From positions 1,116,001 through 1,180,000 of the forward strand of contig NZ_BLWC01000001.1 in assembly GCF_013167895.1 (NCBI RefSeq): a stretch of 64,000 nucleotides of DNA. The letters run 5' to 3'. Within the stretch, counting starts at the first letter, position 1; every line of letters starts with the position of its first letter. The notes under the pieces were generated by a model. That model ran no database searches. It was not told the DNA's origin and worked only from the letters and a program-made list of their open reading frames with translations. This DNA comes from Streptomyces fulvorobeus. Its GTDB lineage: Bacteria; Actinomycetota; Actinomycetes; Streptomycetales; Streptomycetaceae. The translations under genes and the position numbers were made by a program. Below are positions 26,720-36,851 of the stretch, in pieces.

Positions 26720-27029
26720 GCCGGTCCCCCCGGAGGTCGTTCGTGGAAGGCGCCGGGCTCGTGCACCTGCGCGGCGTGCATCGTATCGAGTGATCCGTTC
26801 ACCCGTACGTGCCCCAGGTCACCCGTACGGCCCGGAGCATCATATTTTCCTTCTACCAGGCGCCTTATCCGGGACGAACCTTGACGAACCGCCACATCTT
26901 CTGCACCAGTACCGTCACGAATCCCCTGCACTCCGACTATCTACTTGGCGCGCTGTCCGCATCATGAACGACCATGGGGATAGGAAAGAGATGCGGAACA
27001 CCAAGGAACCGCGGTGAGAGGAGGCGTCC
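26720..27029. promoter_or_regulatory. Divergent promoter region of DUF5685 and sflA genes
   Basis: The 310 bases have no gene. TCACCCGTACG occurs twice as a direct repeat, at 26799-26809 and 26819-26829, 20 bp apart (two helical turns). A short AT-rich stretch (CATATTTTCC) follows near 26840. These are candidate regulator sites for the DUF5685 gene. Confidence 0.5.
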
Positions 27030-27470
27030 ATGGGATCGGTGCGCAAGGCGAGTGCCTGGCTGGGCCTCGTAGAGGACAACGACGAGCGGTACTACGACGA
27101 CGAGTACTCCGAAGGTGCTGAGACCGGTACGAGCCAGGCGTGGGTGACCGACCCGCGCGTCCAGGTGGCCTCCGTGACGGCCGAGGAGAAGGGCCGCCGG
27201 ATCGCGACCGTCACCCCGGACAGCTTCCGGGACGCGCGGGGCATCGGTGAGCTCTACCGGGACGGCGTCCCGGTGATCGTCAACCTGACGGCCATGGACC
27301 CCGCCGACGCCAAGCGCGTCGTGGACTTCGCCGCGGGGCTGACCTTCGGACTGCGCGGCTCGATCGAGCGCGTGGCCACCCGGGTCTTCCTGCTGACCCC
27401 CGCCAACACCCGGGTAGTGAACGGCGAAGCCGCCGGCCGGCCGGCCGACGGCTTCTTCAACCAGAGCTGA
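27030..27470 (+). CDS. sflA: SepF-like cell-division protein (SflA type)
   Basis: It has 146 residues. An N-terminal amphipathic helix ([18 protein letters not shown]) for membrane binding is followed by an acidic linker, then the SepF core (about 60-140) with [20 protein letters not shown] and [16 protein letters not shown]. It stands outside the division cluster, next to an acyl-CoA dehydrogenase gene, as I recall for SCO1749 (sflA) of S. coelicolor. SflA and SflB there prevent extra FtsZ rings. The ATG has GAGAGGAGG upstream. Confidence 0.85.
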   Translation: MGSVRKASAWLGLVEDNDERYYDDEYSEGAETGTSQAWVTDPRVQVASVTAEEKGRRIATVTPDSFRDARGIGELYRDGVPVIVNLTAMDPADAKRVVDFAAGLTFGLRGSIERVATRVFLLTPANTRVVNGEAAGRPADGFFNQS

Positions 27471-27509
27471 GCAGGGCGCTCACCGGCTCGGTCCGGTCTG
27501 CACCCCGGT

Positions 27510-28730
27510 CTACCGGAAGGCGTCCAGACCGGTGAGCGCCTTGCCCAGCACCAGCTGGTGCATCTCCACGGTCCCCTCGTAGGTGAGCACCGACTCCAGA
27601 TTCGTCGCATGGCGCATCACCGGGTACTCGAGCGAGATCCCGTTGGCGCCGAGGATGGTGCGCGAGGTGCGGCAGATCTCGATGGCCTCCCGCACGTTGT
27701 TGAGCTTTCCGAAACTGACCTGTTCGGGGCGGAGTGTCCCCGCGTCCATCCGCCGGCCCAGATGGTGGGCGAGCAGGATGCCCTTGTGCAGTTCCAGGGC
27801 CATGTCCGCGAGCTTGGCCTGGGTGAGCTGGAAGCCGCCGATCGGCCTGCCGAACTGCTCCCGGGTCCTCGCGTAGTCGACCGCGGCCTCGAAGCTGGCG
27901 CGCGCCGCGCCCATCGCACCCCAGACGATCCCGTACCGGGCGTGGCTGAGGCAGCTGAGCGGGCCCCGCAGGCCGGTGACGCCGGGCAGCACCGCGTCGG
28001 CGGGCAGCCGCACACCGTCCAGGACCAGTTCGCTGGTGACCGAGGCCCGCAGCGACCACTTGTGCCTGATCTCCGGCGCCGAGAAGCCGGGGGCGTCGGT
28101 GGGTACGAGGAAACCGCGGATGCCGGTGCCGTTCGCGCCCTCGCCGGTCTGCGCCCAGACCACGGCGACCCCGGCGACCGAGCCGTTGGTGATCCACATC
28201 TTGCGGCCTTCGAGCACCCAGTCCCCGCCGTCGCGCCTGGCGTACGTGCGCATCCCGGCCGGGTCGGAGCCGTGGTCCGGCTCGGTGAGCCCGAAGCAGC
28301 CGATGATCTCGCCCGCCGCCATGCCGGGCAGCCACTGCCGCTTCTGCTCATCGGAGCCGAAGCGGTGGATCGCGTACATGGCGAGGGAGCCCTGTACGGA
28401 GACCAGCGAGCGGATTCCGGAGTCGGCGGCCTCCAGTTCCAGGCAGGCCAGACCGTACTGGACGGCGGTGGCGCCCGCGCAGCCGTATCCCTCCAGGGAC
28501 ATGCCGAGCGCGCCGAGCGCGCCCAGCTCCCTGGCCAGCTCGCGGATGGTGGGCAGCTCGCCGTTCTCGTACCACTCGGCGATGTGCGGCAGTACCCGGT
28601 CGGCGGCCCAGGCCCGGACGGTGTCACGGATCGCGAGGTCCTCGGGGCCGAGCAGGTCGTCGACGCCGATCGGGTCGGCGGGGTCGAACGGCGGGAGCTT
28701 CGACGGCTTCGAGGGCGGCGTGGTGGACAT
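27510..28730 (-). CDS. Acyl-CoA dehydrogenase, glutaryl-CoA dehydrogenase-like
   Basis: It has 406 residues of the full acyl-CoA dehydrogenase fold. FAD-binding blocks CFGLTEPDHGSDP and WITNG are present, and the catalytic base lies in LTYEGT at about 383 (Glu). SVQGSLAMYAIHRFGS and the whole layout are closest to glutaryl-CoA dehydrogenases, which oxidise and decarboxylate glutaryl-CoA to crotonyl-CoA in lysine breakdown. No other lysine-degradation gene is adjacent, so the substrate is inferred. It is convergent to sflA. Confidence 0.85.
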   Translation of the reverse strand: MSTTPPSKPSKLPPFDPADPIGVDDLLGPEDLAIRDTVRAWAADRVLPHIAEWYENGELPTIRELARELGALGALGMSLEGYGCAGATAVQYGLACLELEAADSGIRSLVSVQGSLAMYAIHRFGSDEQKRQWLPGMAAGEIIGCFGLTEPDHGSDPAGMRTYARRDGGDWVLEGRKMWITNGSVAGVAVVWAQTGEGANGTGIRGFLVPTDAPGFSAPEIRHKWSLRASVTSELVLDGVRLPADAVLPGVTGLRGPLSCLSHARYGIVWGAMGAARASFEAAVDYARTREQFGRPIGGFQLTQAKLADMALELHKGILLAHHLGRRMDAGTLRPEQVSFGKLNNVREAIEICRTSRTILGANGISLEYPVMRHATNLESVLTYEGTVEMHQLVLGKALTGLDAFR

Positions 28731-28803
28731 GAGGGTGCCTCCGGCGGCTCGCAGCGAACGAAAACTAGCAGTGGTAGTTACGAGGTCGTGCCGACATTAC
28801 GGC

Positions 28804-30504
28804 TCAGTGTGCTGCTCGTCCAGAGCCGGCCGCCTCGGCGGGTTCACGCCGCGACGGCAGCGGAACCCCCGGCTCGGAACGCCCTCCGCGACCCGGCGCG
28901 GGGACGCTCGTCAGGCGGGGCCCGGCGACGATCCGTTCACGGGCCCGGCACGGCTGGGCAGGCGTGCAGTCCATGGCCTTCGGCAGCCGCCGCGCGGCCA
29001 GCGCCCCGAGCAGCAGGAGCCCGGCACTGACCAGCAGCGTGAGATGGAGGCCGTTCATGAAGGCGTGGCGGGCCGTGGTGCGCAGCAGGGCTCCCGCGGG
29101 ACCGCCGAGCTCACCGGCCACCTGGTACGCCTCCCCCAGTGAGTTCGAGGCCGCCGCTCCGGCCTCGGCGGGCACGCCCCGGGCGTGCAGCCCGGAGAGG
29201 CCCGGCGCGTAGGCGGCGTTCATGACGCTGCCGAGCAGCGCGATGCCCATACCCGCCCCGAGCTGGTAGGACGTCTCACCGATCGCCGCCGCGCCGCCCG
29301 CGCGCTCCGCGGGCACCTCGCTCAGCATCGACTCGTAGGCGCCGAAAAGCGTGGACTGCAGCCCGAAGCCGAGCAGTACGAAGCCCGCCGTCAGCAGGAC
29401 GGGACGGTCGTGCTGGCCCATCAGGGTCAGCAGCAGCACCGCGCCCGCCGTCAGCACGAAACCCCAGCCGACCATCCGGCGGGGGCCGACGCGGCGCAGG
29501 GTGTACGAGCCGGTGGCGCCGGCCGCCATCGCGGCGAAGGTCAGCGGCAGCAGCCGCAGGCCGGTCTCCAGCGGGCTGAGGTCCAGGACCAGCTGGAGGT
29601 ACTGGACCGCGATCAGCTCCAGGCCGACCAGGGCGAGCATGGCGAGGACGATGCAGCCCACCGCCGTGCTGAACGCGGGCCGGGAGAACATCGCCATGTC
29701 GATCAGGGGATGCGTACGGCGCTTCTGCCTGCGCACGAAGAGGACGAACAGCGAGGCGCCGGTCACCAGGGGGGCGAGCGTCGCGAGGCTCAGTACGTCC
29801 TGGCCACCGCCCAGCCGCTTCACTCCGAGGACGACACCCAGCACACCGGCCGCGGCCAGCAGCGCGCCGAGCACGTCCCACGGACCCTCGGCGGTGCCGC
29901 GGGACTCCGGCAGCAGCCGGCGGCCGAGCGGCAGCATGACCGCCATCAGCGGGATGTTGATCAGGAAGACCGAGCCCCACCAGTAGTGCTCGACCAGGAA
30001 GCCGCCGATGACCGGCCCGGCGGCGGCGCCGGCCGCGGCGACGGCCGTCCACAAGCCGATGGCGAGGGCCCGCTCACGGCGGTCGGGGAAGACCTGGCGC
30101 AGGATGGACAGCGTCGCCGGCATGATCATCGCGCCGCCGACCCCGAGCAGCGCGCGGGCCGCTATGAGGACGGCGGGGGTGTCCGCCACCGCGGCGAGCG
30201 CCGAGGCGGCGCCGAACAGCGCGTAACCGGACAGCAGGACCTTGCGTCGGCCGATCCGGTCGCCGAGGGTGCCGAAGAGGATGAGCAGCGAGGCGCAGAC
30301 CAACGGGTAGGCGTCCACGATCCAGAGCAGCCCCACGGCACTGGGACGCAGATCCTCGGTGACGGCGGGTACGGCGACGTGGAGCACCGTCGCGTCGAGG
30401 GCGACGAGCAGCAGGCTGAGGCAGAGGACGACCAGCACGGCCCAGCGGTTGGCGCCGGCGCCCGCTTCACGCAGCCGGTGTCCGGCCGTGGTCGTCCGCG
30501 ACAT
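28804..30504 (-). CDS. MFS drug/H+ antiporter, DHA2 (14-helix) family
   Basis: It has 566 residues with 14 predicted helices. The family motifs are LDATVLHVAVPAVTEDL (helix 1), GDRIGRRKVL (motif A, about 81-90) and GGAMIMPATLSIL with GPVIGGFL (motif C region). It resembles EmrB/QacA exporters. The ATG at 30504 is used because GGGAGGT lies just before it; an ATG 15 bp upstream would overlap that ribosome site. The last 50 residues are hydrophilic. The substrate is unknown. Confidence 0.88.
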   Translation of the reverse strand: MSRTTTAGHRLREAGAGANRWAVLVVLCLSLLLVALDATVLHVAVPAVTEDLRPSAVGLLWIVDAYPLVCASLLILFGTLGDRIGRRKVLLSGYALFGAASALAAVADTPAVLIAARALLGVGGAMIMPATLSILRQVFPDRRERALAIGLWTAVAAAGAAAGPVIGGFLVEHYWWGSVFLINIPLMAVMLPLGRRLLPESRGTAEGPWDVLGALLAAAGVLGVVLGVKRLGGGQDVLSLATLAPLVTGASLFVLFVRRQKRRTHPLIDMAMFSRPAFSTAVGCIVLAMLALVGLELIAVQYLQLVLDLSPLETGLRLLPLTFAAMAAGATGSYTLRRVGPRRMVGWGFVLTAGAVLLLTLMGQHDRPVLLTAGFVLLGFGLQSTLFGAYESMLSEVPAERAGGAAAIGETSYQLGAGMGIALLGSVMNAAYAPGLSGLHARGVPAEAGAAASNSLGEAYQVAGELGGPAGALLRTTARHAFMNGLHLTLLVSAGLLLLGALAARRLPKAMDCTPAQPCRARERIVAGPRLTSVPAPGRGGRSEPGVPLPSRREPAEAAGSGRAAH

Positions 30505-31039
30505 GTACGTACCTCCCATGATTCCCTCACGCTCGGCAGACCGGCGGGGACTCCGCGTGCGGCATCCCCGGGGCCCGGCATCGACGGGCGAGTGATCCGT
30601 CAGCGTACGCGAGTCCGGCGTGGTCAGACGTGGTCCACCTCATACCGCGTCGCGTGCCGGAGTGTGGCGTGCGCCACGCCGCCACGCCGCGGCGGGGCCT
30701 CTTCCGGGACCGCGCCGGAAGCCGTGGAGCATCCTGCGGACCGGTGCCCGCGCCGGGTAGCGGACACCGGGACAGCACCTTGGAGACACGCTTCGGCCAC
30801 CTCAAGGACACCCGCCGCGAATGACCGGAGAATTTCATACAAGATCCGCCCCGCACGCTTATCCCAGCAGCTCAAACATGCTTACGAGGCGGTCGGCGTA
30901 CCAATTGCGTGAAGGACCACCGGGATTCTCGGGTGCGTTCGGAATTGAGGCCCCGCTGAGACAAAGTCCACATCACATCGTCATCACAAAGCGGCCCGAA
31001 CGGCCTGCTCTCACACTCACTCGCTGTAACGTCCATTGG
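30505..31039. other. Long non-coding gap between the MFS and PAP2-like genes
   Basis: These 535 bases hold no credible gene. The right half (about 30820-31039) is notably lower in GC than its surroundings. The divergent promoters must lie here. TGTAAC ends nine bases before the GTG of the PAP2-like gene and could be the -10 of a leaderless transcript. Confidence 0.5.
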
Positions 31040-32032
31040 GTGCGTACCGACATCTTTGCCCGTCTGGACCGGGAGCCGGAACCGCCGAAGATAGAGATCC
31101 CGCGGATGAGTCGCCACCGCATCGCTCTCTTCGGCGGGACTTTGGCGTTCTATCTCGCCATCGTCGTCGCCGTGCTGGTCTCGTCCTGGCTCGTGGCCCT
31201 CGACTGGAAGGTCATGCTGTTCCGGCCGTACCAGCAGTGGCCCGAGCTGCACGCCTTCCTCGACTACTACGTCGTCCTGGGCCAGCGGGGCCCGACCGCC
31301 GTGATGGTGGCCTGCTGGCTGGGCTGGCGGTCCTGGCGCCAGCACACCCTGCGTCCGCTGCTCACCCTCGGCACCTCGCTGCTCCTGCTCAACGTGACGG
31401 TCGGCGCCGTCAAGCTGGGCCTCGGGCGGCTCGGGCCGCACTACGCGACGCAGATCGGCTCGGCCGAGATGTTCGCGGGCGGCGATATATTTCCTTCCGG
31501 ACACACCGCCAACGCCGTGGTGACCTGGGGAATCCTCGCCTACCTGGCCACCACGCCACGGGCCAGGCGCTATCTCTCGGCCCTGTCGGCAACGGTCTCG
31601 CTGGGTGTCGGACTCACCACCGTCTACATCGGGACGCACTGGCTGAGCGACGTCCTGCTGGGCTGGGCGGCGGGGCTGCTGATCATGCTGGGGCTGCCGT
31701 GGTTCGAGCCCGTGATCACCCGTGCCGAAGCCTGGATCTTCGCGGTACGCGAGCAGTGGCGGGCGCGCAGGCGCCCCGTGGTGGCCGCCGCCGCAAGGCC
31801 GCAGGTGCTGCTCCCCCAGCCGCTCGGCACCCGGAGCGACAGCGGTGGCGGTGCGGGGACCGCGGAGGCGCCCAGCCCGTCCCTCGGTACGGCCGCCCAT
31901 CCGGTGGCGGGCACCCGGCCCCGCGCGCACACGGTGCGCTCCGAGCGGACGCCGGTCACCCCGGCCGGCCCCCGCCGCCCGTCGCACGCGGAGCGCGCGC
32001 CCCGGACCAACACCCCGGCCCGCCCCATGTAG
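31040..32032 (+). CDS. PAP2-like membrane phosphatase family protein with altered motifs
   Basis: It has 330 residues with six predicted helices, then a Pro/Arg-rich cytoplasmic tail of about 90 residues. PAP2 motif 2 (FPSGHTAN, about 152) and the motif 3 His and Asp (THWLSD, about 200) are present. But motif 1 reads KLGLGRLGPHY, with Gly where the phosphate-binding Arg should be, and motif 3 has TTVYIGTH instead of SRVYxGxH. The fold is PAP2, but phosphatase activity is doubtful. The GTG start is by conserved N-terminus; no ribosome site is seen. Confidence 0.75.
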   Translation: MRTDIFARLDREPEPPKIEIPRMSRHRIALFGGTLAFYLAIVVAVLVSSWLVALDWKVMLFRPYQQWPELHAFLDYYVVLGQRGPTAVMVACWLGWRSWRQHTLRPLLTLGTSLLLLNVTVGAVKLGLGRLGPHYATQIGSAEMFAGGDIFPSGHTANAVVTWGILAYLATTPRARRYLSALSATVSLGVGLTTVYIGTHWLSDVLLGWAAGLLIMLGLPWFEPVITRAEAWIFAVREQWRARRRPVVAAAARPQVLLPQPLGTRSDSGGGAGTAEAPSPSLGTAAHPVAGTRPRAHTVRSERTPVTPAGPRRPSHAERAPRTNTPARPM

Positions 32033-32075
32033 CTGACCGGCCCCCTGAGCCGCGGGGACGGTACGCACAGCCTCT

Positions 32076-32123
32076 CCCGCACAGCGAAGGCCCCGACCGA
32101 GGTCGGGGCCTTCGCTGTGCGGG
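32076..32123. terminator. Strong perfect terminator hairpin
   Basis: Two perfect 23-bp arms with only 2 bases between lie between the convergent PAP2-like and I78 inhibitor genes. The core arm contains GCGAAGGCCCCGACC. Confidence 0.85.
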
Positions 32124-32144
32124 GGCCGGCTCCGGGCCGCCCGG

Positions 32145-32360
32145 TCAGCCCACCCAGCAGCGGGTCACGGCGGAGCTGTCGACCTCGAAGTTGATCCGCC
32201 CCTTCATGTACTCCATGGTGATGACCGAGCCGGGCGGCAGCGACCTGACGGTCTTCCAGCCCCGGTCCCTGGCCTGCCGCTCGGCGGCCGCGGCATCGAG
32301 GCCGACGTACGACTGCGGGCTGTCGTCCGGCTGTGCGGGAGGAGTCGGTGTAGGTGCCAT
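32145..32360 (-). CDS. Small I78-family peptidase inhibitor
   Basis: It has 71 residues. The ATG at 32360 follows GGTGGGGGT. The family core runs from about residue 18 (YVGLDAAAAERQARDRGWKT, then VRSLPPGSVITMEYMKGRIN, ending FEVDSSAVTRCWVG). It resembles I78/potato-inhibitor-I-like proteins, in which a loop between RINFEVD and the C-terminus meets the protease. No signal peptide is visible, so it may act in the cytoplasm. Target unknown. Confidence 0.75.
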   Translation of the reverse strand: MAPTPTPPAQPDDSPQSYVGLDAAAAERQARDRGWKTVRSLPPGSVITMEYMKGRINFEVDSSAVTRCWVG

Positions 32361-32757
32361 ACCCCCACCGTAGGCGCCCCCCGACCGGGACGGAAGGCGG
32401 GATGCCGGGCCCGCGCGACGCATCCCCCCGTGCCGTACCGGTCACGCTTGGGTCACAGAATACCCACGCCCGTTTACGTCGAACAGCTTCACCCGAACGG
32501 GCAGTCCAGAACGTCAGGGGCGTTAGGCGCGGACCGCCGGACAATTGATCCGGACGGTGAACGGGGCAGGAAATTGCCGTCCGTCGCGGCTCCCGGGTGA
32601 CCTGCTATTTCTCCGTGCGCGCCGCACCGCGGAAACGTCAGCGCCACCTGAAATTCATGCTTCCTTATGTAGGACTTATGCTTTCTCGTCATTTCAGCCA
32701 AGCGGCCCCGCTCCGCTGCCCGGATTCCACCGCTCCGGAAGCCTCGGACCTGGCCGT
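32361..32757. other. 397-bp non-coding gap with a low-GC core
   Basis: It lies upstream of the I78 inhibitor gene and downstream of the WYL regulator gene. Bases about 32640-32700 are much poorer in GC than the rest of the window. I see no gene here: open frames use codons rare in this genome (AGA, ATA, CAT, TTT). It may hold the inhibitor promoter or old foreign DNA. Confidence 0.5.
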
Positions 32758-33717
32758 TCAGCCCAGCGCCCGGGTGAGACGGTCCCGCGCCGTCCGCACC
32801 GCGTCAGTGAGCTCCTGCGGTTCCAGCACCTCGAAGTCGAACCCCAGGAGCATCACGTGTATCACCAGCACATCCAGGCTCGCCGCCCCCGTGCGCAGCA
32901 AGGAGCTGTGCGCGTCGACCGCCTCCAGCACCCCCGCTGACGGCGAGATCCGCTCGGCCGCCCGCTCGGCCGGGACCTTCAGCCGGATGACCGCCCGCAC
33001 CGCGTACACCGAGGAGGAGACGCCCTTGGAGACGTACGCCGCCAGATCCTCCGCTGGAGCGGCGCGCGGCGCGAAGCGGGGGCCGTGCGGCGGGGTGAGC
33101 GTGATGCGGTCCGCCCGGAAGGTACGCCAGTCCGAGCGGTCCGCGTCCCAGGCGACCAGGTACCAGCGGCGTTCGGTGCACACCAGCCGGTGCGGCTCGA
33201 CGGTCCTGCGCGAGACCGAACCGCCATGGTCGCGGTAGTCGAACCGCAGCCGCTCGCTGTCGCGGCAGGCCCCGGCCAGCTCGGTGAGGACGCCGGGGTC
33301 GACCGTGGACGTCTCCGGACCGCGCAGCATGGGCACCGTGAAGGCTCCGAGCGCGCTCACCCGGCGCCGCAGCCGGTTCGGCAGCACCTGTTCGAGCTTG
33401 GCGAGCGCCCGGAGCGAGGTCTCGCCGATGCCCTCGACGCCCTGGCCCGCCGCCGTGCGCAGCCCCACCGCCACGGCCACCGCCTCCTCGTCGTCCAGGA
33501 GCAGGGGTGGCAGCTCGGCGCCCGCCCCGAGCTGGTAACCGCCGCCCGTGCCGGGATGCGCGTGGACCGGATAGCCGAGTGCGCGCAGCTTGTCGACGTC
33601 GCGGCGGACGGTACGCGGTGTCACGCCGAGGCGGTCCGCCAGATCGGCTCCTGACCAGTCCCGATGGGCCTGCAGCAGCGAGAGAAGGCGCAGCAGTCGT
33701 GCCGAGGTCTCCAACAT
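32758..33717 (-). CDS. WYL-domain transcriptional regulator (YafY type)
   Basis: It has 319 residues. A winged helix (RLLRLLSLLQAHRDWSGADL, DLADRLGVTPRTVRRDVDKL) covers about 1-60. The WYL domain (about 130-230) holds RRWYLVAWDADRSDWRTFR, the motif that names the family. A C-terminal WCX-like region completes it. Such proteins sense a ligand, often a nucleotide or DNA fragment, and regulate neighbouring genes. The ATG at 33717 gives MLETSARLLRLLSLL. It lies 80 bp after the glycosyltransferase gene on the same strand. Confidence 0.85.
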   Translation of the reverse strand: MLETSARLLRLLSLLQAHRDWSGADLADRLGVTPRTVRRDVDKLRALGYPVHAHPGTGGGYQLGAGAELPPLLLDDEEAVAVAVGLRTAAGQGVEGIGETSLRALAKLEQVLPNRLRRRVSALGAFTVPMLRGPETSTVDPGVLTELAGACRDSERLRFDYRDHGGSVSRRTVEPHRLVCTERRWYLVAWDADRSDWRTFRADRITLTPPHGPRFAPRAAPAEDLAAYVSKGVSSSVYAVRAVIRLKVPAERAAERISPSAGVLEAVDAHSSLLRTGAASLDVLVIHVMLLGFDFEVLEPQELTDAVRTARDRLTRALG

Positions 33718-33797
33718 GGGGGCGAGTCTGCCAGCGGTTGCGGACAACCGCTGTCCGCGACCACCGGCACTCCTCCCTGGCGGTGGACCTCAGCCGC

Positions 33798-35071
33798 TCA
33801 GCCCTTGCGGATCGCGTCGGCCGCCTTGTAGCGCAGGGCGTACGCCCCGTCGAGCACGGTGCCGCGGGACCGGTGCAGCACCGAGCGCAGCGCGCTCCGC
33901 GAACGGCCGCGCGCGCCCTGTGCGGCCAGTTCGGTGAAGAGGCCCAGATGGCGTTCGGCGATGGCCGCCGGGTCGAACCGCGCGGAGGAGGCCAGCGCGG
34001 CACGGCCCATGCGGCGGCGCAGCTCCTCGTCCTCCATCAGCCCCAGGAGGGCGGCACCGACCGCCGCCCGGTCCCCCACGGGCACCAGGCGCCCGTCGAT
34101 GCCGTCTTCGATGATCTCGGCCGGGCCCCACGGGCAGTCGGTGGCCACGACCGGCAGCCCGCAGCGCATCGCCTCGACGATGGTCATACCGAAGGACTCG
34201 CGGTCCGACGTCACCGCGGCGATGGAGCCCTTGGGCCACTCGGTCTCCATCGGGTGCACCGCGCCCATCAGGAACACCCGCTCCTGGAGGCCGAGTGCCC
34301 GATGAGCCGGTGCAGTCCCTCCTTCTCGTCGCCGGTCGCGTCCCCGCCGCCGTAGATCCGCAGCCGCCAGTCCGGCCGGACGGCCGCCACATCGGCGAAG
34401 GCCCCGATCAGCAGGTCGTACCGCTTGACCCGGTGCAGCCGGCCCGCCGCGACGACCCATTTCTCCTCGCAGGCCGCGGGCGGGCCCGCGGGCGCCGGAA
34501 CACTGTTGGCGATGGCCTCGATCCGGACTCCCGGCAGCCGCAGGCGGGTCCGGTAGTCCTCGGCGTCCGCCTCCGTCACGGTGGTGACGGCGTCGAGCAG
34601 CCCGTAGCGGTGGCCGATCTCGCGGCGCAGCCGGTAGGGATGGCTGCCCAGCGTCAGGTGTTCCTGGGCTACGCGCACCGGTCCGCGTCGCGCCTGCCGG
34701 CTGATGTGGATGTTGAGGCCGGGCCGGGTGCCGACGACGACGTCGGCCTCCAGCGACTGCAGATGGGCCGCGATCCGGGCGTCCGTGAGCCTGCTGTACT
34801 GCCTGTGCCTGCTGTCCCCGCGTGGGAACACCGAGGCGGGTCTCGCGTGTTCGGGTGCGTCTCCGTCGTAGGACGGGCTCTTCCTGCGCAGGTCGACGAG
34901 GTGTCTCAGCCGTACACCCGCCGGAGCGCCCAGCGCTGGTGCGTCACGGTGGCGGAAGACCGAGACGATCTCGATGTCGTGGTGCTCGGCGAGCTGGCCG
35001 GCCAGATTGAACGTCGTACGGATCGTGCCCCCGATGCCGTACGCGTTGTGGAGCAGAAAAGAAATGTGCAT
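33798..35071 (-). pseudogene. GT4-family glycosyltransferase, broken by one missing base
   Basis: The N-terminal half (MHISFLLHNAYGIGGTIRTT) and the C-terminal half (ALGLQERVFLMGAVHPMETE) are in different frames. Adding one base in the CCC run at 34298-34300 joins LHRLIG to ALGLQERVF and gives about 424 residues. The restored protein has a GT-B fold with the E-x7-E motif of retaining enzymes (ESFGMTIVE), which binds the nucleotide-sugar. It transfers a hexose to an unknown acceptor. The start has GGGGGG upstream. A sequencing error is likely. Confidence 0.82.
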
Positions 35072-35156
35072 GACGTCGCCGTACCCCCCTGGTCGACTGG
35101 TCTGCTGGGGACCCTACGTGTCACCCGGACGCCGCGAGGCACCCCCGGCGGAAGAC

Positions 35157-35720
<564 letters not shown>

Positions 35721-35979
35721 TCACGCTAAGCGGGCGGGGCCACGCGCAGGAACGGGCCACGCGGCCGGACGGCGACCGGCACCCGGTCGGCCCCGTGTCC
35801 GCCCGGCGGCCGCGCTCCCCGGGCACGGATCACCACCGGGTTCCCGGACGGACCGGTTGCGCCGCGAGCGGACTTCCGTACTTCGGTGCCCCTTCGCGCG
35901 TGACCCAGGCCGTGGGTCTTCCGTTGTCCTTTCATGAGCCGGGAAAAGCCCGGCACGCACCGAGTTCGAGGAGCCACCC

Positions 35980-36762
35980 GTGCCGCGCATGCTCGACGTC
36001 AGCGAGGACGTACGCGCCGAGATCGGCGATGCCGAAGCCGACCGGCTGCTCGTCGGCGACAGCACCCCAGGCAGTTACGACTGCACTTCCTGCCGGACCC
36101 CCGGCGACTCCGAGCAGGAGCGCACCAGCACGGTGCTGTTCGTCGGAGAGGAGACCGCCGTGCTCGCGTTCGCCCACGCGACCTGCATCCCCTCCCAGGT
36201 CGTCCAGGTGGCCGAGGACCAGCTCCAGGGAGCGGTGCGGTCCATCACCGGCAGCGAGCCGGAGAACCCGGAAGGTCTCATGCCCGACCAGGCCGTTCTC
36301 GGCATCACCAGCGGCCTCGTCCTGATCGAGGACGATCTCAGGCCGGCCCTCGTGGTCGAACCGACCGGCCCCATCGCCCGGCCCGGCACCGACGGCAGCG
36401 GGGGCGACGAGTTCCTCCAGCTGCTGCTGGAACAGGGCTTCCGGTCCACCCCCGACCTCAGCGAACTGCCGGCCGTGCTCCCCGGCTGGTCGGTGCTCCT
36501 CGCCATGGGACAGCTGCACGCCGTGCTGCAGCCGGGTTCCGGCGGCGGCACCCCCGTCGCGTGGTGGCAGGCCCACCAGCCGCTCCAGGTGACCGAGGGC
36601 TGGCGGACCGCGGCCAACAAGGCGCAGACCGTCCTGGTGTTCGCGGCCCCGGCCGGTTCGATCGGCAAGCAGCCGCGCGAGGACCTGCTCCGCGACGCCC
36701 TGGAGAAGGCGGCGGTCAACGGTCTCCTGGTCTCCGCGGCGATGCCGCTGGCCGGTACCTGA
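35980..36762 (+). CDS. Conserved Streptomyces protein of unknown function
   Basis: It has 260 residues. The first 100 include YDCTSCRTPGDSEQERTST, with a CxxC pair that could bind zinc, and FAHATCIPSQVV. The second half (about 115-255) looks like a repeat-type fold around LLEQGFRSTPDLSELPAVLP. No signal peptide or membrane helix. GAGGAG lies before the GTG start; an ATG nine bases later is an alternative. Family unknown to me. Confidence 0.65.
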   Translation: MPRMLDVSEDVRAEIGDAEADRLLVGDSTPGSYDCTSCRTPGDSEQERTSTVLFVGEETAVLAFAHATCIPSQVVQVAEDQLQGAVRSITGSEPENPEGLMPDQAVLGITSGLVLIEDDLRPALVVEPTGPIARPGTDGSGGDEFLQLLLEQGFRSTPDLSELPAVLPGWSVLLAMGQLHAVLQPGSGGGTPVAWWQAHQPLQVTEGWRTAANKAQTVLVFAAPAGSIGKQPREDLLRDALEKAAVNGLLVSAAMPLAGT

Positions 36763-36851
36763 CCGTGCCGGTACGTCCTTCGTACCCCCGCCCCGCACGG
36801 AATCTCCCGCCGGGCCCGCATCCGTCCGGCGGTGAGGTCGTTGGCACATAC

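Noticed and set aside
32489..32701. A 70-residue reading frame on the minus strand in the low-GC gap
   Set aside because: It uses AGA, ATA, CAT and TTT codons that are rare in this genome and has no recognisable fold.
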